A DNA stretch of 64,000 nt from Datura wrightii (GCA_035772735.1 JASDFA010000020.1:15231501-15295500); one strand, 5' to 3'. Shown: positions 33,722-47,271, numbered from the stretch's first letter. The notes: a model not told the origin generated them from the sequence alone. Numbers and translations: made by a program.

Positions 33722-36309
33722 TGTCACACCCTGCCTTGGGGGGTATGACCGGCACCTGGTGCCCTACTAGGACCTGAACTACTAGACTGCTGAGCCTGGG
33801 CACATCTGGTGCCTGGCTGACTCTAACTCGCATTTCTGGAAACAAAGGACTATATAACGACTGTAAACACAACCCCCGGCCCATTGGCCTACAGCCTCCT
33901 GTACCTGTAAAAACAGCTAACCAGAAACAAGCAACTATAAGGAAACCTATGCGGGCCGACAAGGCCACCATGCTGTCTAGTTATCTATAACTCAACCCTG
34001 AAGTACTGGATAGCTACGTGACCGGCAAGGTCACCACTACTGACGAACTATGGCCCCACACGGCCAACATAAAGGAAACAAAAGTACTAACAGCTATACA
34101 ACTGCACGGCCTCACACGACCGGCTCATCTGACCACAGGGTAATAAACATACAGACTGCAAGCCTCTAGGAATAACAATAAAAATGATCTGGACAGGGTC
34201 CCGACCTACCCGTACTGTACAACAAAAGAAAACGGAATACACCTCTGGGATTCAGTCTCCGGATGACAGGAGCGGAATGCTCGATCGCTGACAGAAATCA
34301 CGTGGTATCGCCTGCTCGTCTATGAGTACCTGCAGGCAAGTAATGCAGCGCCCCACCGGGTGTCAGTACCGCTGGTACTGAGTATGTAAAGCAATAACTG
34401 AAAGAAATATCTGAAAATAATAATACAACTGACGAAACTGAAGTAGAAAGGAATGGATTAACTGTCTGATAATGTAAATCATACCTTCTTTTAATTATAC
34501 TGGAAGGAGTAGGAGTCATACCTGGAGATTTATCGTCCTACTATCGATCTACTTGTATCTACTGTACATGGCATAACATATCATAACATCACCTAGCACA
34601 CACAAACCTTACCCGGCCCCCATAAGCCGGGAGGTACAACCAGCACAAAATCTATACCCCTACCCCAGTCATCCCATCTCCTAAAATAGCTATAAGCATT
34701 CCGTCGGTCCCCTGGGTAAGCACTTGGGCTCGCTGAGCCCCTGACTATAACTGCATCTGAGTCCGGAGGACTCCTGAATCAACACCCGGGCGTATCCGCT
34801 CGACAGGGGTGTGTAAGGGCCGATCAAGGCACAATATGGGGAAAACTGGCATCCCATCTTCGTCCCCTGTGGGACGGCATGCCACTCCGTAGAGCGACGT
34901 ATCCTCGTCCTCTGGTGGACGAGTCGATACAGCTATCAACCCTGGGGCGGTCATGGATGCTAGGTAATCCAACCCCAAGACAATACATCGGTCTCAACTA
35001 GTAATACTATCTGCATGTCCCACATACCGAAGCTAATAGTGGTAAAGTATTTGTATATACTATATGCTGAGCTAGCGATAGTAATATATACGTACTTAAT
35101 ACATGCTGAGGCTGGTAATAGTATATATGTATAAATATAGTCTTCTGCCAGACCGTACTGGGGCTAATGCTGAACAAGATATAGTGTTTCTACTAAAAAC
35201 TATGTTGTATACTGAGTTTCTATAGTAACATGATTTACTATTCCTAAAATGCTTTCTAACTTCATTTTAACTTATCATTCTATTTCTGAGATGTCTTACA
35301 AATATTACATTGCTTTACTGGGTTTCAACTGAATACGATAATATCCTGACATTTTGTACTATATCATATACTGAGCATGCTGTGCAGTTCCTAACACTTG
35401 TATTAGAATCTATATCGTGCTAACAAGTTTCGTGCTAATTATAACTTGATGCTTCTAATATCGTACCAACATTCATAATAAACACAACACATGACTTCTG
35501 AATATTCTACTGGCCTTTAAATTGCTTTACTATACCGAGATTTACTAACTTGCCGAGGAAACTAGCTTTACATACCTTATCCTCGAACTATCCGTCTGTC
35601 GAACGAGGCTCGGCCAGTACTTCAACTATTTTCTCCCAACTGCATTCATAAATATGTCAATTAATACTAAATATAGCTTTATTTTAAAGAGCAACGTCAC
35701 TTTCGATATAGTTTATAGCCTAAACTTAGGCTTATCGAAAGACGGTCGAAAACTCGCTATTTTTCAGAGGTCCAGAAGGGAGAAATACTCACTTCACAGC
35801 TAGGAACACATAGACATTAGTTTAGAGCAATTCCACTTACCTTAGCTCGGTAGCTCGACGATTCGTCGGCCGTATTTCACGAAACTAAATCCGTAGGAAT
35901 GCTCTCTGCCGCTAAATACCTCAGTATCTGAGGTTAATTTGAGTTTGGACAACGTTTAGCAGTGTAATCGGATGAAAATTATCTTACCTTCTTCGTTCTT
36001 ATCTCTCCTCTGCTGATCCCTCTCTGTTTCACTGGAAATTATAAGTGTTTAATGATTTTAAACCGAAGTGGGGCTTTATATACTTGGGCCTGGACAAGGC
36101 CAACGTGTCACGGAGCCAACGCGGAGGCCTCACCTCCGTGACACGCTGCCATCGCGGAGGGGCTCTGCCTCGGCTCCTTCCGCGATGGTTCGACAAGTTT
36201 CTCGTCCGATCTTTTCCCGGGCCTTTCTCTAGCACGTATGGCCTTCAAATATGCTTAACCAACGTGCAAATAGGTCATCTAGGTGTCGGGAGTCCTATGG
36301 GGTATAACA
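33722..36309 (-). repeat. Outer gypsy LTR, left copy
   Basis: 2588 bp. A minus-strand TATA box (TATATAAAG at 36082-36074) lies 23 bp from a pair of stem-loops (36105-36144 and 36149-36188), on their downstream side in the direction of transcription. Small open frames here recur in the other LTRs and are not genes. Confidence 0.9.
36105..36188 (-). promoter_or_regulatory. Double inverted repeat upstream of LTR TATA box
   Basis: Stem 1 pairs GTGTCACGGAG (36105-36115) with CTCCGTGACAC (36134-36144). Stem 2 pairs CCATCGCGGA (36149-36158) with TCCGCGATGG (36179-36188). Both are perfect and GC-rich. The same arrangement, with few changes, is found at 41818-41901 and in the other LTR copies. The position upstream of the TATA box suggests an enhancer or factor-binding array; that is inference. 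Confidence 0.6.
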
Positions 36310-36322
36310 TTCTCCCCCCCTT
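36310..36322 (-). promoter_or_regulatory. Polypurine tract, outer gypsy
   Basis: The minus strand reads AAGGGGGGGAGAA immediately upstream of the 3' LTR. The inner element has an equivalent at 42023-42034. Confidence 0.8.
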
Positions 36323-36639
36323 AAGAACATTCGTCCTCGAATGTATACTGCTATCTAGAGGACTACTTAACTTACTTGTTTAGAAAAATTTCGCCACAGT
36401 CTCCCCTGTAATATAGACTATACCAAAAACCTGAAATGCAGAAAAATCCAATACAGGTACTGTACACAATACTTTAGGATCCACTGGATGGCTAAGTATC
36501 AATCTTCCTCACTTATACATATACAACCATAAGATACTACATAGCAATAATACGGACATATCTGTCATCTAACTAGGCCTGGAATAGGTGAAGATATCTA
36601 GCTTTCATATCTTCTTCAGCCTCCCACGTCATCTCCTCT

Positions 36640-38380
36640 CGGTTCCTATTACGTCACAGTACATTGACAGATGCAATATCCTTAGTTCTCTATCTACGAA
36701 TTTGTCTGTCTAGAATAGTTACTGGAATCTCTTCATAGGCCAGCTCTTCGGGAACCTAGATATCCTGGACTGGAACTGCTCTGGATGGGTCTCCCATGCA
36801 TTTCCTCAGCATGGACACATGAAAGACAGGATGAACGAATTCTAGCTCTGGAGGCAAGTTCAACTCATATGCTACTCGGCCTATCCTCCGACGAATCTGA
36901 TAGGGTCCAACAAATCTTGGACTGAGATTACCCTTCTTGCTGAATCTCATCACCCCTTTCATCGGAGATACTTTCAGAAATACCCAGTCATTCACATTAA
37001 ACTCCAGATCTCTACGCCGTACATCTGCATATAATTTCTGACGACTCTGTGCAGTCAATAGGCGTTCTCTGATAAGCTCTACTTTCCCTCCTGACTGCTG
37101 AACAAGGTCTGGCTTAATCATCGCTGATTCTCCTACTTCAAACCAGCCAACCGGCGATCTGCACTTTCGCCTGTATAAAGCCTCAAAAGGTGCCATCTGA
37201 ATAGCCGAGTGATAGCTATTACTATAAGCAAATTCTATCAGCGGCAAAGGCTTGTCCTAGCTACCACCATAGTCTAGCACACACGCTCGCAACATATCCT
37301 CGAGCGTCTGAATATTGCGTTCAGTCTGTCCGTCTGTCTGAGGGTGGGAAGCTGTGCTTAGATTAATCTGCGTCCCCAGCCCCTTCTGGAACGATTTCCA
37401 AAACCTAGCCGTGAACTGAGCTCCTCTATCTGAAATAACGAATACTGGCACTCCATGCAATCTGACTATCTCTCGGATATACAACTCCGCATAATCTTCA
37501 GCTGAGAAAGTAGTTCTAACTGGAAGGAAATGAGCTGATTTAGTCAATTTGTCAACTATTACCCATATAGAGTCATGTCTGTGTCTGGTACAGGGTGATC
37601 CTGCCACAAAATCCCTATTCACTGCTTCCCATTTCCAGAGAGGCACAGCTATGTCTTGAGTTAACCCGCCTGGTTTCTGATGTTCTGCTTTCACCTGTTG
37701 GCAGTTAGGACACTGGGCTACAAATTCAGCAATTTCTCTTTTCATACCTGGCCACCAGTAGTTCTCTTTGATGTCATGGTACATTTTTATCGTACCGGGG
37801 TGAAGAGAATAACGGGCGTAATGTACCTCGTTCATAATCTGCTGGTGGAGCTCTGAAACATCTGGAACATATAGACGGCCTTTACAACGTAGCACTCCAC
37901 CCTCTGTTACCTGAAAACCTGGCGTTTTCCCCTGCTAACCAGGTCAGGATTCTTATACTACCGTTCTTTTTATTTTCACAACTGATGATGACACGGCGGT
38001 GATTTCGATTACCGCTCTGTTGTCATTCATTTCTATTACACGAACGGCTAAATTGACCATTTGATGTATCTTTCTGACCAACTCCCGTTGCTCGGGCTGC
38101 CCATACACCACACTTCTAATAGATTTATAGCTAAGAGCGGTTGTTGCTCCATTACCTCTTCTTGGCTGATATAACATTTTCATACTTAGAGAGCTTGACA
38201 TATAATTGACGGTCATACTGACTTGTCTTGCCGAAGAGATCGACATGTAGTTTAAAGGCGTAGCTAGAGCTTATCTGGCCCTCCGGCCACATGCTAAGGC
38301 TACTTGTTGCTGGGATAACCTGAACGACTGTCGCGCACCTTGTGCCTTTATCTGATAAGAGGATCCTGATATTGACCATG
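36640..38380 (-). pseudogene. Outer gypsy pol remnant: RNase H tail, integrase, chromodomain
   Basis: Reading leftward on the minus strand: a linker ('KIHQMVNLAVRV', about 38075); integrase zinc-binding region and core (37895-37257: 'YWWPGMKREIAEF', 'CPNCQQVKAEHQKPGG', 'DSIWVIVDKLTKSAHF', 'SDRGAQFTARFW', 'HPQTDGQTERN'); integrase C-terminus (37247-36756: 'FEALYRRKCRSP', 'VSPMKGVMRF', 'HPVFHVSMLRKCMGDPS'); then a stop-ridden chromodomain to about 36590. A TAG at 37257-37259 replaces the Trp of the usual 'GGSWDE'. A TAG before 36756 stands where the inner copy has Gln. Sequence from 38380 to 39449 should be RT and protease but is not recognisable. Confidence 0.8.
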
Positions 38381-39449
38381 ACCTCTAATGATCTGGCTGC
38401 ATAATCTTAAATAACTGAATAGTCGGGTTGAATGACCCAAATGTGGCAGTAATCTAACAATGCTCTAACTGTTCTACTTGAGTACTTATAGTTCATGCAT
38501 AACTGCAGACTTGTGGGCATCTAATTGCTTTGTTATTTGCTTGAACCACTGTAAGGCTGGGCTTAATCAAACTTACTCCCAGGCGATCAATCTCTGGATC
38601 TTCACGGGGAGTCTACTGATCTCCTGGTCTTAATAAACACTGTGCTAGAAGGGTACTATCAATTTCTTACGCCTTGTGTGTATCCACTTGGATTTATACT
38701 ACTATTCTGGGGAATTCTCGGTCTTGTGAGCTATTCTGTAAATACTGGCCTTCTGCTAGGGCTCTGTATCTGAATGTCTTATGAAAACCAGTTGAAGTAC
38801 TAGTCTGTCGCTGACTACTGATGTGGACCCTTCCTTGGGGTACCCACGGGTATTCTGACTGGGACGGCCGGCTTACTTATGGGGTGTTCCACATAATAAC
38901 TGCTAGGTTGACTAAGGTCGACTCTCACCTACAAGGCTGGGAAAATGACGTACGACCACTTAACATACTAGAACAATTCTGGTATTGCTAATCTCTGAAA
39001 TTTGCCTACTCGGCCTCTAATCCTGGTTCTAGCACATGCACTAATGTTACCGATCTTCGGGGATGCTTCCCTGCTAATGCAGGAGCCAGTTGGTCGGTAG
39101 ACTGCCTAACTGCGCCCTTATCATCTAGCCATCTGGTTTAGGCCATTAACTCTGGTAAGCTCCTAAGCCTAAATCTGGCAACAACACATAAGTCTATTAA
39201 TTTAATAACTGAGAACTAAGATAGTTTCTATGACTCCTACATAATTCACACTTAACCTGCCCTTTCTCTTCTCCTTTCCCTTTCTCCTTTCTTCTCTCCG
39301 TTTCTTTCTTTCTTCTCCCTCTTTTTTTTTGGCAAGGGGGGGGGGGTCCTGCAATGCAATTTGTACATGCTTTCTATTACTAACCAGCATCTGTGATTGT
39401 ACCCCTTATAGGCAACTACTCACAGCATATCCATTATCTGTATATATAT
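38381..39449. other. Unrecognised internal sequence of outer gypsy with pyrimidine tract
   Basis: This should correspond to RT/protease of the outer element but no conserved motif could be read in either strand, so it is either highly decayed or replaced. A long C/T tract occupies about 39256-39332, followed by a run of Gs. The final bases TATAT at 39445-39449 are the target duplication of the inner element. Confidence 0.4.
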
Positions 39450-42022
39450 TGTCACACCCCGCCCTGGGGGGGGGGGTATGACTGGCATCTGGTGCCCTAC
39501 TAGGACCTGACCTGCTGGACTGTTAAGCCTGGGCGCATCTGGCGCCTGGCTGGCTCTAACTCACATTTCTGGAAACAAAGGGCTATATAACGGCTGTAAA
39601 TACAGCCCCCGGCCCATTGGCCTATAGCCTTCTGTACCTGTACTAACAGCTGACCAGAAACATCTCAATTCAGGGGAACCTATGCGGGCCGACAAGGCCA
39701 CCATGCTGTATACTTATCTGCCTCTCAATCATAAAGCACAAAAGAAACTACGTGACCGGCAAGGTCACCACTATTGGTATGCTATGGCCCCACACGACCA
39801 TCATAATAGAAAGAAAGGATACTAACAGCTATACAATTGCACGGCCTCACACGACCGGCTCATCTAACCACAGGGAAGATATACAGACTGCAAGCCTCTA
39901 GGAATAGCAATAGAACTGATCGGGACAGGGCCCCGACCTACCCATAATATACAACAAAAGGAACTGAACTACACCTCTGGAATTCAGCCTCCGGATGACT
40001 GGAGCTGAATACTCGACCGCTGACAGGGAGTTACGTAGAATCGCCTGCTCGTCTATGAGTACCTGCAGGCAAGTAATGCAGCGCCCCACCGGGCGTCAGT
40101 ACCGCTGGTACTGAGTATGTAAAGCAATGAATAACAAAAAGGATATCTGAAATCAATAACATAACTGACGAAACTGTAATAGGAAGAACTAGATTATCTG
40201 TCTGAAGATGTAAGTCGTACCTATTCTCAATCATACTGGGAGGAGTAGGTGTCATATCTGGAGACGTATCATTCTACTACTAGTCTACTCATGTCTAATG
40301 TAACATAGCATAACATACATAACATAACATAGCACACACAAACCTTACCCGGCCCCCATAAGCCGGGAGGTACAATCAACACAGAATCTATGCCCCTACC
40401 CCGGTTATCCCATCTCCTATAGTGGCTGTAAGCATCCTGTCGGTCCCTGGGTATGCACTTGGGCTCGCTGAGCCCCTGACTATAACTGTACCTGAGTTCG
40501 AAGGACTCTAAAATCAACACCCAGGGCGTACCCGCTCGACGGGGGTGTATAAGGGCCGACCAAGGCACAATATGGGGAAACTGGCATCCCATCTTCGTCC
40601 CCTTGCGGGACGGCATGCCACTCCGTAGAGCGACGTATCCTCATCCTCTGGCGGACGAGTCGATACAACTATTAACCCTGGGCGGTCATGGATGCTAGGT
40701 AATCCAACCCCAATCAATACAACGGTCTCAGCTAGTCATGCTGTCTGTGTATCTCATGAGCTAAGGCTAATAAGGGTAAGGTATCGTATATATACCTGTT
40801 GAGCTAATAATAGTAATCTGTAAGTGTCTGATACGTGCTGAGGCAGGTAAATATAAATACGAATATAGTCTCCTGTCAAACTGTACTGGAGCAATGCTAT
40901 ACAAGAGGGTGTTTCTGCTGAAAGCTATACGGTCTACTGAGTTTCTGTATTAACATGATTTCCTATTTCTAACATGCTTTCTAAACTTTATTTAGTTACT
41001 ATTCTATGTCTGAAATGCTTCACGCATATTGTACTACTTCGCGAGGTTTCAGCTAAACACAATAATATCTTAACATGGCATATTACATCACATACTGTGT
41101 ATACTGGGCAATCTTTAACACTTACGTCAGAATCTATATCATACTGATAGGTCTCGTACACGTTACAACCCAAAGCTTCTCATATTGTACCAATATTTAT
41201 AATAATGCAATATTTCGACTTCTGAACATTCTACTGGACTGGAAATTGCTATACTGTCTCAATGTTACTCAACTTGCCGAGGAAACTAACTTTACATACC
41301 TTATCCTTGACTATTCATCCGTCGGACGAGGCTCGGCCGGTACTTCAACTATTTTCTTCCAACTGCATTCATAAATACGTCAATCAATACTAAATACAGC
41401 TTTATTGTAAAGAGCAACGTTACTTTCGATACAGTTTATAGCCTAAACTTAGGCTTATTGAAAGACGGTCGAAAACTCGCTATTTTTCAGCGGCCCAGAA
41501 GGGAGAAGTATTCACTTCTCAGCTAGGAACATATAGACATTAATTTAGAGCAATTCTACTTACCTTAGTTCGATGGCTCGCCGATTCGTCGGCCGTATTT
41601 CATGAAACTAAATTCTTAGAAATGCTCTCTGCTGCTAAATACTTTGGTATCTGGGATTAATTTGAGTTTGGGCAACGTTTGGCAGCGTAATCGGACGAAA
41701 ATATATAATTTTCCTTCATTTTTCTCTGTTTACTGCGTATTCTGAAAATTTTTCAAGTGTTAAGTGATTTCAAACCGAAGTGGGGGCTTTATATACTTGG
41801 GCCTGAACTTGGGCAATGTGTCACGGAGCCATCGCGGAGGCCTCTCCTTCGTGACACGCTGCCATCGCGGAGGGGCTCTGCCTCGGCTCCTCCCGCGATG
41901 GTTCGACGGGTTTCTCGTCCGATCTTTTTCCCGGCCTTTCTATAGCATGTATGGCCTTCTAATATGCTTAACCGACGTGCGAATAGGTCGTCTAGTTGCC
42001 GGGAATTCTACGGGGTATAACA
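39450..42022 (-). repeat. Inner gypsy LTR, left copy
   Basis: TGTCACACC...GTATAACA, 2573 bp. A minus-strand TATA box lies at 41795-41787 with stem-loops at 41818-41857 and 41862-41901. The first 440 bp differ from the right copy by about 16 changes by eye. Confidence 0.9.
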
Positions 42023-42290
42023 TTCTCCCCCCCTTAAGAACATTCGTCCTCGAATGTATACTGTTATCTAGAGGACTGCTTACTTTACTTTTCTAGAAAA
42101 ATTTCGGCAGAGTTTCCCCTGTAATATGGACTATCGTAAAAACCTGAAATGCAGAAAAGTCCAACACAGGCACTGCACACAATATTCTAAGATCCACTAG
42201 ACAACTAAATATCACTTCTTTCTTTATCATTTACAACATACAACTATAAGGTACTGTATAAGTAATGATACGGACATACCTGTCGTCTGA

Positions 42291-45200
42291 CTAGGCCTGA
42301 AATAGGTGAGGGTATCTGGTTTTCATATCTTCTTCAGTCTCCCACGTCATTTCCTCCCGATTCCTGTTACGCCACAACACTTTGACAGACGCCACATCTT
42401 TAGTTCTTAGTCTGCGAATCTGTCTATCTAAAATGGCTACGAGAACCTCTTCATAGGCTAACTCTTCTATGACCTGAACATCCTGAACTGGAACTACTGT
42501 AGAAGGGTCCCCTACGAACTTCCTTAACATAGAAACATGGAATACTGGGTGAACTGATGCTAACTCTGGAGGCAAGTTCAACTCGTATGCCACGCGGCCT
42601 ATCCTTCTCCGAATCTGATATGGCCTAATGAATCTTGGGCTATGCTTGCCTTTCTTGCCAAACCTCATTACCCCTTTCATCGGGGACACTCTCAGATATA
42701 CCCAGTCGTTTACCGAAAATTCTAGATTTCTGCGCCGCCTATCTGCGTAAGACTTCTGGTGGCTCTGAGCGGTCAGTAAAAGTTCTCGGATGAGCTTTAT
42801 CTTTTCCTCGAACTGCCGAACAATGTCTGGGCCAACCAATGCTGATTCTCCTATTTCAAACCAGCCCACCGGCGATCTACATTTTCTCCCGTATAATGCC
42901 TCGAAAGGCACCATCTGAATAGCTGAATGGTAGCTGTTATTATAAGCAAATTCAATTAACGAGAGATGTTCATCCCAGCTACCCCCAAAATCTAACACAC
43001 ACGCTCGTAGCATATCTTCGAGCGTCTGAATTGTACGTTCCGCCTGCCCATCTGTTTGAGGATGGAATGCTGTGCTCAAGTTAATCTGCGTCCCCAAACC
43101 TTTCTGAAACGAATGCCAGAATCTAGCTGTAAACTGTGTTCCCCTATCTGAAATAATAGATACCGGCACTCCATGCAATCTAACTATTTCTCTGATATAT
43201 AATTCGGCATAATCCTCAGCTGAGAAGGTATCCCTCACTGGCAGGAAATGAGCTGATTTTGTCAGCCTATCAACTATTACCCAAATGGAATCATATCTGC
43301 GTCTAGTACGGGGTAACCCTGTTACAAAATCCATGTTGATCACTTCCCATTTCCACATAGGTATCGATATCTCTTGAGTCAAACCACCCGGTTTCTGGTG
43401 CTCTGCTTTCACCTGCTGACAATTAGCACATCTAGATACAAATTCAGCTATCTCAGTTTTCATACCTGGCCACCAGTAGATGTCTCTAATGTCGTGGTAC
43501 ATTTTTGTCGCCCCTAGGTGAAGGGAATAGCGAGCGTAGTGTACCTCATGCATGATCTGCCCACGAAGTCCTGAGACATTCGGGACACAGAGGCGGCCCT
43601 TACAATGTAGCACATCATCCTCGGTTATCTGAAAATCTGGCTCCTTACCCTTCTGAATTCTATGTCTGAGCTGGACTAAATCGGGATCCTCGTACTGTCG
43701 TTCTTTTACCTCTGTAACTAACGATGACACCGCAGAATTCTGAATTACTGCTCCATTATTTTCTGTTTGCATTACTCGAACGGCTAGATCAGCTAACTGA
43801 TGAATTTCCTTGGCTAACTTCCGTTTCTCAGGCCGTAAATATGCCAAACTCCCCATTGACTTTCGGCTCAGGGCATCTACTACAACATTAACTTTTCCGG
43901 GGTGGTATAGGATATTCACATCATAGTCTTTCAGCAGCTCCAACCAGCGGCGTTGCCGCAGATTCAACTCCCTCTGAGTGAAAATGTATTGTAAGCTCTT
44001 ATGATCTGTGTAAATATCAACATGGACGCCGTACAGGTAATGCCTCCACATCTTCAAGGCATGAATTACTGCGGCCAATTCTAGGTCATGGGTGGGGTAA
44101 TTCTTTTCGTGCTTCTTCAGCTGTCTGGAAGCATATGCAATTACTCTACCATGCTGCATCAACACACAACCCAACCCAATACCTGACGCGTCACAATAAA
44201 TTGAATACCTTTCTGTGCCTTCCGGCAATGCTAATACTGGGGCGGAGGTCAATCTGTCTTTCAGTTCCTGGAAACTCTGCTCGCATGCCTCCGTCCACTG
44301 AAACTTTGTTGCTTTCTATATCAATTTAGTTAAAAGTGCTGCAATGGTTGAGAATCCCTCAACGAAACTCCGATAATACCCTGCCAACCCCAGAAAGCTA
44401 CGAACTTCAGTCGGGGTGGTAGGCCTAGGCCATGACTTAACTGCTTCTATCTTCTACTTATCTACCTGTATACCGGTGTCTGAGACAATATGCCCTAAAA
44501 AGGCCACTAAGTTAATCCAGAATTCACACTTCGAAAATTTAGCATACAACTGGCGGTCCCTGAGAATTTGGAGCACTGTCCGCAAATGAGTCCGGTGATC
44601 TGCCTCAGAGCGAGAATACACCAGAATATCATCAATAAATACTATCACGAACAAGTCCAGGAAAGGTCTGAAAAAACTGTTCATCAGGTCCATGAAGACT
44701 GTTGGGGCATTCGTTAGTCCGAAGGACATCACCAGAAATTCAAAATGCTCATATCGGGTCCTGAATGCTGTCTTAGGAATATCCCTCTCACGTACTCGGA
44801 CCTGGTGATATCCGGACCGCAAGTCAATCTTAGAAAAGTATCTGGCTCCCTGTAGCTGATCAAATAAGTCATCAATTCTGGGAAGCGGATACTTGTTCTT
44901 TACTGTAACTTTGTTTAGCTGCCGATAATCTATGCACATTCGGAGCGAGCCATCTTTCTTTCTCACAAACAAGACTGGCGCACCCCACGGGGAAGTACTC
45001 GGCCTAATAAAACCTTTATCTAACAAGTCTTTCAACTGCTCCTTTAATTCTCTGAGTTCTGCAGGAGCCATACGATAATGGGGTATTAATATTGGCTGAG
45101 TGCCTGGTAGCAAGTCAATAGCAAAGTCTATTTCCCTTTCTGGGGGAATACCAGGTAACTCATCAGGAAATACATCTGGGAATTCATTTACCACTGGGAC

Positions 45201-45986
45201 AGACTGGAGTGTCGGAGATTCTGCTTGGACATCCTGAACTCTGACAAGATGGTAAATGCACCCCTTAGATATCAACTTTCTCGCCTGAAGGTAGGAAATA
45301 AACCTACCTTTTGGCGTCGCGGTGCTGCCCTTCCACTCCCGTACTGCCTCCCCCGGGAAGTGGAATCGGACCGTTTTGGTCCAATATTCAACATTAGCAA
45401 AACATGGTACTAACCAATCCATACCCATTATGGCATCAAAGTCTATCATTTCTAGCTCGACCAGATCTATTGTGGTCTGACGATCAGCAACCTCTACTCT
45501 ACACCCGCGGTAAATTCGGCTAGCTGTGATAGAGTCACCAACGGGTGTGGATACTAAGAAGGGCTGCTGCAATGATTCTGGTACAATACTAAACTTCTGT
45601 GCCACAAATGGAGTAATATAGGACAAAGTAGACCCTGGATCAATTAACACATAAGCGGGGTGTGAACAGATAGTTAACATACCTATCACAACATCAGGCG
45701 ACGCTTCTGAATCTTGCCTCCCTGGTAAGGCATATGTGCAGCTTGGGCCCGCACCTGTACTGGAGGCCCCTGATCTACCCCGACCCCTGCCTGCTAAAAC
45801 TGAGGGCCTACGCCCAGTGGGGGATGCTGTAACTCGCGATCCTGCTGACGCCCTATCCTGTCTATCCCGGTCCTCTCGACCTCTAGCTGGGCAATCCTCA
45901 TCAAATGGCCTTCTTGGCCATAAATATAGCATGCGGTGGAACCATACCTGCATGCTCCAGAATGACGTCGACTGCATATAGGGCAA
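42291..45986 (-). pseudogene. pol: Inner gypsy Pol (protease, RT, RNase H, integrase, chromodomain), two stops
   Basis: This is the enzymatic polyprotein of the inner element, in one frame except for TAG codons at 44454-44456 and near 44317. Protease: 'VLIDPGSTLSYITP' near 45650. RT: 'RMAPAELRELKEQL', 'SPWGAPVLFVRKKDG', 'YPLPRIDDLFDQL', and the catalytic 'FIDDILVYS' near 44630. RNase H: 'YCDASGIGLGCVLMQ', 'DLELAAVIHALK', 'YTDHKSLQYI'. Integrase: 'YWWPGMKTEI', 'CANCQQVKAEHQ', Asp in 'VINMDFVTGLP', Asp in 'SDRGTQFTARFW', Glu in 'QAERTIQTLEDML'. A chromodomain-like end ('VAILDRQIRRLRTKDVASVK', 'MTWETEEDMK') would steer integration to particular chromatin. Both stops are TAG where related elements commonly have Gln. 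Non-functional as it stands. Confidence 0.9.
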
Positions 45987-47074
45987 AGTGGTAGGGTATA
46001 CCTACTCTGCTCCGCCCTCCTCTGTAATGGTGAGTCTGTCGTCTGCGAGCCTCTACCAGCCTCTGACTGCCCCCTGCGGCTGAATCTACCTCCCTGTGAC
46101 TGTGGCGGAGGCGGGGGCCTGGGCGGCCTGTCTGACAATCGTGGCCTGGGTCCTCCCCGGGCCTCTCTCGGTAATTCAGCTTGCCTATCCCGGCGACGCT
46201 GTTCCTGATTGACCCTTCTGATCTCCCGATGTCGCTGTCTGATGCCCTCAATATTCTGGGCAAATGCCTGGATTCGGGAAATATCCATGTCCTCTCGCAG
46301 TGTGGCCGTGATACAAGTCTCAACATATTCTGGGTTCAGCCCCATAATAAAACGGTGCACTCTGGATGCCATGGTACCCACGAAGGCCGGTGCATATCGA
46401 GCCAAGGAGTCAAACCGCAAGGAATATTCCCGAACACTCATGGACCCCTGCTCTAAATGTAGAAACTGATCTACCCGGGCCTGTCGGATCTCCCGCGGCA
46501 AATAGTGATCTAAAAAGGCTCCTGAAAAGCTAGACCAGGTGGGAGGGGAAACATCTCTCCCTCGGGACCTCTCCCAGCTTTCATACCATAATACCGCAAT
46601 ATCCCGTAACCGGAATGCGGCCAATTCAACTGACTCAGTAGGCGTAGCATGCATAACCCTGAAGATTCTCTACATCTGATCCGGAAAATCCTGGGGGTCC
46701 TCTGTTCGGTCCGTGCCCGTGAACTGTGGGGGATTCAGGGCTAAGAACTCTCGGACCCTCGAACTGCCGGGCCCTCCTGATGATTCTGCAACTGTAGATG
46801 GCATTTGCTGACGCTGAGCAGCCATCATCTGTGCTAACATAACTACAGCACTCCTGACCTCCTGGTCGGAAGGTGTCGGTATAGGGACTGCTGAAGGTAC
46901 TGTCGCCCCAAATGGCTCCTGACGTGGTGGAGACTGCTGAGGAGGCTGGGATGAAGCCTCTATAGGGCCCTCTGATCGGGTTGTCTCCAAATGAGGGGGA
47001 GGCATCCTGCTGGTGCCCTCCCCTGCTGCAATGTCTAAGCTCCGACCTGTGGTAGGATGTTGCTGGTCTGACAT
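45794..47074 (-). pseudogene. gag: Inner gypsy Gag, stop and knuckle frameshift
   Basis: This is the capsid/nucleocapsid protein, from the ATG at 47074. It opens with a Gln/Pro/Ser-rich segment, then the gypsy gag core ('LNPPQFTGTDRTEDPQDF', 'ATPTESVELAAFRLRD', 'WSSFSGAFLDHYLP', 'QFLHLEQGSMSVREY'), then an Arg/Pro/Gln-rich tail. A TAG at 46670-46672 interrupts the core; the frame resumes at once. The zinc knuckle is damaged: 'CYIYGQEGH' lacks the second Cys, and a one-base shift near 45900 moves its last Cys ('DEDCPARG') into the pol frame. Known relatives have gag and pol in one frame, so the shift is probably a mutation. Confidence 0.8.
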
Positions 47075-47271
47075 TATCTGTAACCAAAGAATATGGTAAG
47101 CTCTTAGGGACTCAACCCTATACTGTACCGCTCTATAGCACGACTGAATCAGAATAAAAGACAACCATCCTATCATGCCTTGCAGCCTCCTACCCATAGT
47201 ATGTGGTGCACAACACATCCATGGACAGGACTCTACTTAGCACGGCTTGCAGACTCCCTGGGATACGACCT

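Noticed and set aside
39202..39390. 62-codon Lys/Glu/Arg-rich minus-strand frame
   Set aside because: Generated by a pyrimidine tract on the plus strand inside decayed gypsy sequence.
45225..46469. Plus-strand frames of 62-91 codons opposite inner gypsy gag/pol
   Set aside because: Antisense of conserved gag, protease and RT coding sequence.
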